A DNA stretch of 34,923 nt from Fibrobacteria bacterium (GTDB lineage Bacteria; Fibrobacterota; Fibrobacteria; UBA11236): positions 1 to 34,923 of the forward strand of contig JADGQO010000036.1 in the NCBI GenBank assembly GCA_017881725.1, given 5' to 3'. Below the pieces are notes generated by a model. It saw only the letters and a program-made list of their open reading frames with translations. It was not told where the DNA came from and made no database searches. The translations under genes and the position numbers were made by a program. Below, piece after piece: positions 21,627-28,403 of this stretch (the stretch's first letter is position 1; every line of letters starts with the position of its first letter).

Positions 21627-23540
21627 TCATGTCGGCAGCGACTTGGCGTCCGCTCTTTTCACCAGGTAAAGCATGGCCGCCAAAAAGACCGCCTCGCCGC
21701 CGACATAGGCCGAGAGGGCCGTCGCCACGCCGGTGGTGAAGCCGTAAGAGTGGAGACCCACGCCCAGCAGGTTGATGCCGAACCAGGCCATCATCACGAC
21801 GATGATGCCGAGCACCGCGCCCACGGCCATGCCTAGCGCCCCGATCATCTTGCCGACCTTGGCGTGGAACAGGATCGAACCCCAAAGCACAATCATCAGC
21901 GCGCCGTTTTCCTTGGGATCCCAGCCCCAGAAACGGCCCCAGCTTTGATCCGCCCAAACTCCTCCCAATACCGTGCCGATGAAGGAGAAAATCAATCCGA
22001 AGGCCAGGATGGCGTAGGTCATGCGGATCATGGCATCGAGCTTTTCCCCGGCCTTATTGTTCCAGGCCCGCTGGATGATGTAGAAGTGGCCCAAGACCCC
22101 GGCCAGGCACATTCCGGCGTAACCCAGGCTGATGGTAATCACGTGCGTGGAAAGCCAGAAATTCGAATTCAATACGGCCACGAGCACGCCGATGGTATCC
22201 CCGTCCGTATCGTAACGGCCCGAGAGCAAAAGCACCAGGAAGCCCGTCATCGATCCGACCAAAACGCCGAAGCCTTTGCGGTTGAAGAATTCCAGAGCCA
22301 GGCCCAGCACTCCGCCTACCCAGGAGACGAACAGGAAGGTTTCGAACAGGTTCGACACCGGCGCGCGCCCGCTGATGGCCACGCGCAAGGCCAGACCCGC
22401 GCCTTGGATCAGGGCTGCGGCGATCAGCAAAAACACGGTGGGCCAGTAAATCCATTTCCGCATCACCATCATCCCGATGAGAGCGCCGAGGATGGCGAAG
22501 CCCAACAGGATTTTGGTCAGATAGAACGGATCCAGCGCGTTGTATGCCAACTCCAATTTGATGCGCGTGGGATTCACCAATCCGGCTCCCAGCTTTCCCG
22601 TAAATGCCGTAATGTTGGTCACGGCTTGATCAAACTCCTCCGGTTGTCCGGCGATATATGCCGAGGCCATGGCATGCAAAGATTGGATGGCGGCTTTGAC
22701 TTCCGGATCCATGTTGGGCTTGCCGACCAATGACCACGGGCCGATCCACATTTCGGAGCCCTTTTCCATCGGCGGGATCAACGCCGGCGGGAAATCGCGA
22801 TAATGCTGGGTCCAATTGGTGAAGTTCTGGAACAGATGGTAAGCGCCCATTTCGGCGGATGACCAAGTCGTCGGATCGCGCGCTCCGGGACCGCCATTTT
22901 CGCCGGCCATCAACGGTTGCACCAGGGAAGCCATTTGGCCCATATGCCCACGGATATCCATGTAGCTGTAGGGTTGCGGCCGGGGGTCAAGACCCAGCGC
23001 CTTGGCCGTGGCCGTGTCGGTCACCTTGAAATCCGGACTGGGAATGGCGAAAAGAAACGCGTTGGAAATCCCCACGTAAACGCTGAGGTTGTTGGCGACG
23101 CGGATGATTTCCGATTCCACCGGCGTGCGCTTCTTCTCGTCCACCTTCATGGCGGCATCGGCCAGATCGGAAAGCTTCGAGATGGCGGGGCTGATCTGCG
23201 CAAAGGTATAACGGCTGTCCGACTGCGGCTCCACGCCGATGGAATAAACCACGTCCGGGTTGTTGATGCGGAAAACCTTGTCGTCCATCGCATCCTTGGG
23301 CGTGAACATCACGCGCGCCAGCCATTCTACCGCCGCTTGGCCCTTGTAGGCGCTGCGGGCGCTGAGCTGCATCAGGGTCACGCGCGCATAGGTATCGAGT
23401 GGCTTGACGCGCCCGCCGTCCAATACGGGCATGGCCTTGAATTTGTCCAAGGAAATTTTCGGGGAGGCGACGGCTGAGAGGCAGGCTGACAACCCGATCG
23501 CTCCGGCCAGGGAAATCTTGAAGAGCGCTTGGAATTTCAT
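21627..23540 (-). CDS. ccsA: CcsA/ResC-type cytochrome c biogenesis protein (heme handling) with large N-terminal extension
   Basis: 637 aa, roughly twice a minimal CcsA. Residues 1-25 form a signal peptide and about 26-335 a soluble extracytoplasmic domain (PVLDGGRVKPLDTYARVT). The remainder is polytopic with the heme-binding WWD-type segment WGRFWGWDPKENGALMIVLW and the C-terminal NLLGVGLHSYGF signature of CcsA/ResC. In System II this protein exports heme and, with ResB/CcsB, attaches it to CXXCH cysteines on the outer face of the inner membrane. It overlaps resB by ATGA (23537-23540). A dedicated maturation pair beside genes needing dozens of hemes makes functional sense. Confidence 0.92.
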   Translation of the reverse strand: MKFQALFKISLAGAIGLSACLSAVASPKISLDKFKAMPVLDGGRVKPLDTYARVTLMQLSARSAYKGQAAVEWLARVMFTPKDAMDDKVFRINNPDVVYSIGVEPQSDSRYTFAQISPAISKLSDLADAAMKVDEKKRTPVESEIIRVANNLSVYVGISNAFLFAIPSPDFKVTDTATAKALGLDPRPQPYSYMDIRGHMGQMASLVQPLMAGENGGPGARDPTTWSSAEMGAYHLFQNFTNWTQHYRDFPPALIPPMEKGSEMWIGPWSLVGKPNMDPEVKAAIQSLHAMASAYIAGQPEEFDQAVTNITAFTGKLGAGLVNPTRIKLELAYNALDPFYLTKILLGFAILGALIGMMVMRKWIYWPTVFLLIAAALIQGAGLALRVAISGRAPVSNLFETFLFVSWVGGVLGLALEFFNRKGFGVLVGSMTGFLVLLLSGRYDTDGDTIGVLVAVLNSNFWLSTHVITISLGYAGMCLAGVLGHFYIIQRAWNNKAGEKLDAMIRMTYAILAFGLIFSFIGTVLGGVWADQSWGRFWGWDPKENGALMIVLWGSILFHAKVGKMIGALGMAVGAVLGIIVVMMAWFGINLLGVGLHSYGFTTGVATALSAYVGGEAVFLAAMLYLVKRADAKSLPT

Positions 23541-24742
23541 TTCACCACCTCACCGGGCGACTTGACATTAGCGGATTTCCCGGCGTGATTTCCGTAACGG
23601 AAGAGCATCACCAGGAAATGGAAAAGCATGCCGCAGAAAATCATGGCTCCGCTGATATACGGCAGCAGTTTGCCTGAATTCTCCACCACGGCGAAAACCG
23701 AGGACTCATGGCCCTGGGCGTCCACGTCATAAGAGCTTTGATAAAAAGTGAAGTCCTTATAATGCAAGGGATGGTTCATGTTGATGCGGGTCTTGAAACT
23801 CATCGCGCCTTCGGCTTTGACCTCCACGTCGCTTTGATAGGTCCGCGCGATGCCCGTGCCCGGATACTCCTCTTTCTTGACGTCGATAAGGCGGATGCTT
23901 ACGGGCAGCGGATGGCGCTGCTTACGTAGGGTGACCTGGATGAGATGGCCTTGCACGTCCACCGTGAGCGGTTCCAATTGGCCGCCATAGAGCAGAAGCT
24001 CTTGGGCATCGCCGCCGGCGGGCTTGATGCGCAGCCGGGCTCCGGCAATATTATCCTCCGGATCCTGAGCGGGCCTGCGCGTGACCAGGTTGCCGAGCTT
24101 GCGCATCTCGGCGGGGCCGGACATGCCTGTGGTGTCCGCAGTCGGGTCGCAATTACGGTAATAATTCTCCAATATGGCTTTGAATCCGAATTCGGAGAAG
24201 TCGATCTCCTCGCCCACTTGGCCGGTCCCGAGTTGTACCGCGGAAACCTTGCGCTCCAACCCGCCTTCGCCGTCGCTCCACACGGCCAATTCCCAAGCGC
24301 GCCGATCCAGGGATACGTTGGATACCTCCTTTTCGGCGAGCGGAAGATAGGACTCCTGGGCGAACTTGAAGGTCACGAAAGAACCGGCCAGGAGGAACAG
24401 GAATCCGGAATGCGTGAGGATGTTTCCGATATTCGCGAAGCTGTAAGTGACGCGGAAAACCATGGAGGCGATGAGGTTGAAGAACAAAACCCACATTACC
24501 AGTTGCGCGCCGGGTAGGGGAAGAAATCCCCCGACTAAAAAGTACCATGAGAAGAAAAAACGGGTTTGGGCCGCGTACAATCCGGCCTCGGCCTGATAAA
24601 TCGTTCCCCAAGCGGTGAGGATCAACAAGAGCAGGAGGCATACCACTGATATCTTGAGGGATGCCAGGCGGGGCGCCCAGGATCGCAGCGTCGGCATGGA
24701 GCCGAACCATGCCTTCGCCCTTGCGTCGATGGGCGAGCTCAT
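23537..24742 (-). CDS. resB: ResB/CcsB-like cytochrome c biogenesis protein
   Basis: 401 aa. Three hydrophobic helices in the first 130 residues (LKISVVCLLLLLILTAW near 28-44; LVMWVLFFNLIASMVF; HSGFLFLLAGSFVTF), a large extracytoplasmic domain (about 130-355) and a last TM helix (YISGAMIFCGMLFHFLVMLF), the ResB/CcsB topology. HPLHYKDFTFYQSSY in the soluble domain is a ResB hallmark. It partners CcsA in thioether heme attachment. ATGA overlaps join it to the upstream lipoprotein gene (24739-24742) and downstream ccsA. Confidence 0.92.
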   Translation of the reverse strand: MSSPIDARAKAWFGSMPTLRSWAPRLASLKISVVCLLLLLILTAWGTIYQAEAGLYAAQTRFFFSWYFLVGGFLPLPGAQLVMWVLFFNLIASMVFRVTYSFANIGNILTHSGFLFLLAGSFVTFKFAQESYLPLAEKEVSNVSLDRRAWELAVWSDGEGGLERKVSAVQLGTGQVGEEIDFSEFGFKAILENYYRNCDPTADTTGMSGPAEMRKLGNLVTRRPAQDPEDNIAGARLRIKPAGGDAQELLLYGGQLEPLTVDVQGHLIQVTLRKQRHPLPVSIRLIDVKKEEYPGTGIARTYQSDVEVKAEGAMSFKTRINMNHPLHYKDFTFYQSSYDVDAQGHESSVFAVVENSGKLLPYISGAMIFCGMLFHFLVMLFRYGNHAGKSANVKSPGEVVK

Positions 24743-25374
24743 TGGATGGCCAACGATTCGCAGAACTTCACGAAATCGGCCTTTTGCTTAGTGATACCCG
24801 CCTTGGTGCCGGTCAGCTTGATGAAATACGAGTCGCCGCCGGGCTTGGCGACGCCCACCAACATGCTGTGGCTTTCCGGGGCTTGCGCGAGGGAATTGAA
24901 ATCCACCACCGTTACGTCAATGTTTCCCTTGGACTTGACCTTCTCCTGCTTGCCGATGAAGCCGGGCAGGCTGTTCTCCGGCAGCGAAATCCCGAGCTGT
25001 CCGAGCCAACGGGCCACATTGGCCTGCATCCCACCGGCCTCGCCGGCCAACATCACGATGGAAATCTCGTCCGCGTCGCCTTTAGCCGAGGTCTTCACCA
25101 CCGCGTAATACATCCCGTGGCCCGGCTGCGCAGTCCAGCCCGCCGGCAGGGTCCATGTCAACTTGGCAGCGGGAGCCTCTGCGGCGCCGGCCTCGTGAGG
25201 CATGGTTTTGGGCATTTCGATGGCTTGCCCCTGGACGGGAGTATCGAATCCCTTCACCTCGGAAAAGGATTTCTTCTCCGCCTTGTCGCGGCAGCTCAAA
25301 AACACTAGTCCAAATACGGATATCACCAGAAAGAAGAAAAGTTTCAGGCGGAGTCGGAAAGGGATGCGAATCAT
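24739..25374 (-). CDS. Lipoprotein of unknown function at the head of the cytochrome maturation operon
   Basis: 211 aa from the ATG at 25374, which has a ribosome site (GGAG at 6 nt); a TTG four codons earlier is less likely. Signal sequence with an LVFLSC lipobox. The mature part has a short Ala/Pro linker, then one globular domain beginning LTWTLPAGWTAQPGHGMYYAVV and containing SIVMLAGEAGGMQANVARWLGQLG and YFIKLTGTKAGITKQKADFVKFCESL. I do not recognise a named family; the layout (amphipathic strand, WLGQLG helix, terminal helix) resembles small alpha/beta lipoprotein domains. No CXXC or heme motif, so it is not an obvious thioredoxin or cytochrome. The ATGA overlap with resB suggests a role in heme delivery or apocytochrome handling. 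Confidence 0.75.
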   Translation of the reverse strand: MIRIPFRLRLKLFFFLVISVFGLVFLSCRDKAEKKSFSEVKGFDTPVQGQAIEMPKTMPHEAGAAEAPAAKLTWTLPAGWTAQPGHGMYYAVVKTSAKGDADEISIVMLAGEAGGMQANVARWLGQLGISLPENSLPGFIGKQEKVKSKGNIDVTVVDFNSLAQAPESHSMLVGVAKPGGDSYFIKLTGTKAGITKQKADFVKFCESLAIQ

Positions 25375-25923
25375 GTTTTTCTCCAATGTTTAAAAGGCCG
25401 CCGTGGATCCGAAACCCGGATAGGCCCGGTTCCACTATTAATCATTTTGCTATACAACCGCATATCCGGAGCCCATGAATTCATCGCCTTCATCCGGGCC
25501 CCCGGCGGTCATGCCATCCAAGGTAACATGCGCCGAACGCCGGGAGCAATCCGACGCGGCGTTAAGTTTTGTGCCATTATGGCAATCATTGTAAATTCGT
25601 CCAAAATGCAAGCAAGGGCCTTTTTCCTTTGCCACATTCATCAAAAGCGCTAAGCCAGAAAATTTGAGGACCCCGTTTGCCGTTTTCTCCGCGACCGAAT
25701 AATGGCCGCCCGAGAGGGTATTTAGGGAAATCAATGTTGTCCAGACCATAGACACTCCATGTCCACGTCCTAGTGAGCAAGCGACATGCCACGGCTCTGG
25801 ACTCAGCCGAGGAATAGATCTCGAATCACCGATTGCTCCGCCGTCGGATGGAAATGGCACGTCCGGATCTCCGGGGATGCCGAGCTTCTGTGGGACTGAT
25901 TTTTCCTTGAAATCACCAACAGA

Positions 25924-25965
25924 GGATGAAATCTCATCCAATTTTAAGATGATTTCTCATCTTAA
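25924..25965. promoter_or_regulatory. Twin palindromes sharing a GATGA-N4-TCATC core
   Basis: Two adjacent inverted repeats: GGATGA-AATC-TCATCC (25924-25939) and TTAAGATGA-TTTC-TCATCTTAA (25944-25965). Both have the same core arms and a 4-nt centre, with centres 23 bp apart, about two helical turns. They lie between divergent operons and look like paired operator sites. Confidence 0.55.
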
Positions 25966-26069
25966 TGAGTTCCACTGCAAATCAAAAACCCAAGGAAACC
26001 AATGGTCACTGATGCAACCTTTGGAAACCTTGCCCTTATCCGCATGATTGCAAGGTTGGGTTTACAAAA

Positions 26070-26105
26070 TTGGCAAAAGCAGGATGTAAAATGGACTAAT
26101 TGTCT
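26070..26105 (+). promoter_or_regulatory. Conserved upstream box, copy 1
   Basis: A 36-nt element starting TTGGCAAAAGCAGGATG and ending ATGGACTAATTGTCT, 247 nt before the first monoheme cytochrome start. It matches copy 2 at 27120-27155 at 35 of 36 positions although flanking DNA has diverged, suggesting a promoter or activator site. A TTGGCA with a downstream ACTAAT is a possible -35/-10 pair with long (19 nt) spacing. Confidence 0.65.
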
Positions 26106-26316
26106 CAGCAGCCCGAATTCGAGGGCGACTAACCGCCGGTTCGTCCAGTTTTCATAAGACTAATTCCGCCGATTTCAATTGGATCGGCAATTGCTCACTT
26201 GCTTGAAAAGAATGGATTCATGGACTTCGCAATGCGGCTCATCCACAAAACCCGGAATCAATGATCCATGCCATCGGAATTCCCATAATCCACCGAACCC
26301 TAGAAAGGAAAACACC

Positions 26317-26721
26317 ATGTGGAAATTGACATTCACATCATTCGCGGCAGGCATCGTCCTGATTTGTTTGGGAGCCTCGCGGGCCAGCGCAGGAGACGCC
26401 GTAGCGCCCGGACAGAAGATCTTCACGGACAATAAATGCACGCAATGCCATGCCATCGACGCCTTGAAAATCGCCAAGGTCAAATCCGACGAGGAGGAGA
26501 AGGACGACGATGAGGGCGGCAAGAAGGTGGAGCCCCCGGATTTGGGCGATGCCGGCAAGGACCATGACGCCGCGTTCATCACCAAGTGGCTGATGAAAGA
26601 GGAAAAGATCGACGGCAAGAAGCACAAGAAGAAGTTCAAGGGCAGCGAAGAGGATTTGAAGGTTCTGGCCGACTGGCTCGCGACCCTCAAGTACGATGTT
26701 CCCAAGAAGAAGGACAAGTAG
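26317..26721 (+). CDS. Small monoheme cytochrome c, copy 1
   Basis: 134 aa from the ATG at 26317, preceded by AAGGAA at 6 nt; upstream in-frame ATG codons lack ribosome sites and would bury the signal peptide. Signal peptide MWKLTFTSFAAGIVLICLGASRASA, then a class I-like cytochrome c domain: GQKIFTDNKCTQCHAID with one CTQCH heme motif, a highly acidic insert (SDEEEKDDDEGG), then PPDLGDAGKDHDAAFITKWL and a Lys-rich segment GKKHKKKFKGSEEDLKVLADWL. The usual distal Met is not obvious; Met in WLMKEE is absent from copy 2, whereas His in KKHKKKF is shared. A soluble periplasmic electron carrier is likely. Half of a tandem duplication. Confidence 0.88.
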   Translation: MWKLTFTSFAAGIVLICLGASRASAGDAVAPGQKIFTDNKCTQCHAIDALKIAKVKSDEEEKDDDEGGKKVEPPDLGDAGKDHDAAFITKWLMKEEKIDGKKHKKKFKGSEEDLKVLADWLATLKYDVPKKKDK

Positions 26722-27367
26722 TCGATTTGGAATTGGCCGGGCCGGTTCCATGGCAACCGCAGTTACATGGCAACCGGTTCGCATCGCTGTCTATTCCCTA
26801 TACACTCCGTGTCAAGCGGCTATTGAGCATGCGGCATGCCACGGTTATTCCCCATGCGCCCGACCCAGCTATGAAGACCAGGGTACCATCCCGGTTTCCC
26901 CGAAATTCCCGTTAAGACCGTTCACCGAGCCTTCCGTCACAAGCCCGAGCTTTCCTTTAAATTCATCGCTTGGCGTGAAATTTTAGGCGAAAGAGCGGAT
27001 TATTTTTCATCCAACGCTTAGGATTCAACTCAAAATCAGACTGGTTGGCGTGTGACCGCCGATCCAACCTAGGGTAACCTTTGCATTCTATTCATCAATT
27101 CCTCAGGCTGCGTGCAATTTTGGCAAAAGCAGGATGAAAAATGGACTAATTGTCTTTTCGTCCAGGCCTCTCCCTTTGAATGCCCACGGCACTCCACTTA
27201 TTAGCAAGCGCTTGGACCGATCGATTCGATTGGATCGCTAATTGCTCTCTACCTGAAGAGTAATGGATTCACGGAATTCGACATGGGCCTCATACTCTGA
27301 AAACGGAATCAATGAACCAGGCCGAAAGACTCTCGATAATCCACCTAACCCTAGAAAGGAAATCATT
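26722..27367. other. 646-bp intergenic region between the duplicated cytochromes
   Basis: Mostly the control-region half of the second duplication unit. Just after the first gene there is a direct repeat CATGGCAACCG at 26749-26759 and 26766-26776. No coding frame with a recognisable product and no clear intrinsic terminator were found, so read-through from copy 1 into copy 2 is possible. Confidence 0.55.
27120..27155 (+). promoter_or_regulatory. Conserved upstream box, copy 2
   Basis: Second copy of the 36-nt element (TTGGCAAAAGCAGGATG at 27120), one mismatch (A for T at position 18), 248 nt before the second monoheme cytochrome start. A 37-nt stretch following copy 1 is absent after copy 2. 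Confidence 0.65.
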
Positions 27368-27766
27368 ATGTGGAAACTAACACTCACCTCATTCGCGGCA
27401 GGCATCGCCCTGATCTGTATGGGCGCCTCGCGCGCCAGCGCCGGAGACGTTCCTGCAGGACAGAAAATCTTCACTGAGAATAAATGCACGCAGTGCCATT
27501 CCATCGACTCGCTGAAGATCGCCAAGGTCAAATCCGCCGATGACGAAGAAGTGAAGGATGAGAACGGCAAGAAGTTGGAACCTCCGGATCTCTCCGGCAT
27601 CGGAAAGGACCACGATGCGGCCTGGTTCACCAAGTGGCTGAAGAAGGAACAGGAAGTCGACGGACACAAGCACAAGAAGAAGTTCAAGGGTTCGGAAGAC
27701 GAATTGAAAACTCTCACCGAGTGGATTGTTTCCGACTTGAAATACAACGTACCGAAGAAGAAGTAG
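27368..27766 (+). CDS. Small monoheme cytochrome c, copy 2
   Basis: 132 aa from the ATG at 27368, with AGAAAGGAA upstream as in copy 1. Signal peptide MWKLTLTSFAAGIALICMGASRASA, one heme site GQKIFTENKCTQCHSID, a shorter acidic insert, PPDLSGIGKDHDAAWFTKWL, then GHKHKKKFKGSEDELKTLTEWI and a PKKK end. The position of Met in copy 1 (WLMKEE) is Lys here, so copy 2 has no Met after the heme site and a His (DGHKHKKKF) is the best candidate second axial ligand. A low-potential periplasmic carrier is a reasonable inference. It precedes the pentaheme cytochrome gene with a strong hairpin between them. Confidence 0.88.
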   Translation: MWKLTLTSFAAGIALICMGASRASAGDVPAGQKIFTENKCTQCHSIDSLKIAKVKSADDEEVKDENGKKLEPPDLSGIGKDHDAAWFTKWLKKEQEVDGHKHKKKFKGSEDELKTLTEWIVSDLKYNVPKKK

Positions 27767-27784
27767 TAGTAGTGTAAATGGGAA

Positions 27785-27810
27785 GCCCTCCCGTCTAACG
27801 GCGGGAGGGC
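27785..27810 (+). terminator. Strong GC hairpin after the second monoheme cytochrome
   Basis: GCCCTCCCG (27785-27793) pairs with CGGGAGGGC (27802-27810); one further C-G and a G-T pair close a TAAC loop. It is 18 nt after the stop codon. There is no T-run behind it, so it may be a partial terminator or an mRNA-stabilising stem that lowers expression of the downstream complex relative to the small cytochrome. Confidence 0.6.
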
Positions 27811-27836
27811 CGACAAAGCAACAACAGGAAGTTCGG

Positions 27837-28403
27837 ATGTCCATTAAGCGCAATCTTCTCATCGGCGGAATTCTCGCCCTGGCAACCGGCCTCATCCAGC
27901 TAGGCTGCGACAAGTCGCCCACCGGCGCAGCCGCGTCCAAGCATGGGGTTGACCCCTTGGCATGGTTCCGGAGCGCACCCATCAAGCAACCGGTGGAATT
28001 CAATCACAAGATTCATATCGATTCCGAGCAAATGGAATGCACCGATTGCCATCGGTACGCCAACAAAGCTTCGCATGCCACGCTGCCCAAGATAGCGGAT
28101 TGCAAAGACTGCCATTCCCAACCCCAGGGAAAGAGCCCCGAAGAGGCCAAGGTGAAGCAGTATCTCAAAGAGGGAAAAGAAATCCCCTGGATAGTCGTGA
28201 ACCGACTGCCCGGCCACGTTTACTTCTCCCACCAGGCCCACGTGAATTACGCAGAGATGAAGTGCTGGGATTGCCATACCGACATGCGCAAGGAGACCCA
28301 CCCAATTGCCCGCTCCGATATCAGTTACCTGTCCATGGGGAAATGCATGGAATGCCATAAGGAGAAAGGTGTGGGCCTCGATTGCCTGAAATGCCACAAA
28401 TGA
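27837..28403 (+). CDS. Pentaheme cytochrome c subunit (class III type), membrane-anchored
   Basis: 188 aa. The N-terminal hydrophobic segment (7-22) ends QLGC, a poor lipobox, so an uncleaved anchor or lipidation are both possible. Five CXXCH motifs: C68-H72, C89-H93, C143-H147, C170-H174 and C183-H187, with spaced His residues (FNHKIH, FSHQAH) typical of class III bis-His cytochromes. It is the first gene of the module with the molybdopterin-family, ferredoxin and NrfD subunits, matching the cytochrome subunit of Qrc (QrcA, hexaheme) or alternative complex III (ActA, pentaheme). Electrons would pass between the iron-sulfur subunit and soluble periplasmic cytochromes. It ends in an ATGA overlap with the next gene; ribosome site AGGAAG. 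Confidence 0.9.
   Translation: MSIKRNLLIGGILALATGLIQLGCDKSPTGAAASKHGVDPLAWFRSAPIKQPVEFNHKIHIDSEQMECTDCHRYANKASHATLPKIADCKDCHSQPQGKSPEEAKVKQYLKEGKEIPWIVVNRLPGHVYFSHQAHVNYAEMKCWDCHTDMRKETHPIARSDISYLSMGKCMECHKEKGVGLDCLKCHK

Larger units (their letters stand above)
25375..26316. other. 942-bp divergent intergenic region
   Basis: This separates the leftward maturation operon from the rightward monoheme cytochrome gene and must hold both promoters. It contains twin palindromes (25924-25965), a conserved box (26070-26105) and the first copy of the duplicated leader (from about 25745). A 163-codon frame at 25450-25941 (-) has no recognisable domain and is not accepted. The stretch 25387-25740 shows nothing I can name. 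Confidence 0.6.
25745..27766 (+). repeat. Diverged tandem duplication (about 1.05 kb unit)
   Basis: Unit 1 (about 25745-26721) and unit 2 (about 26805-27766) each hold a far-upstream patch (ACACTCC...GCCACGG near 25752 and 26812), the 36-nt box (26070 and 27120), a leader with TGGATC..AATTGCTC and CCTAGAAAGGAAA, and a monoheme cytochrome gene (26317 and 27368). Offsets between matching parts stay at 1050-1060 nt, so this is one old duplication of gene plus long control region, with uneven later divergence. Confidence 0.75.

Noticed and set aside
25450-25941. Possible 163-aa gene in the divergent intergenic region
   Set aside because: No domain, no signal, no ribosome site, and it overlaps the twin palindromes and the duplicated leader patch.
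26070-26105. Sigma54 promoter in the conserved box
   Set aside because: TTGGCA is present, but no GC doublet lies at the required 10-nt distance from GG, so the -24/-12 pattern is not met in either copy.
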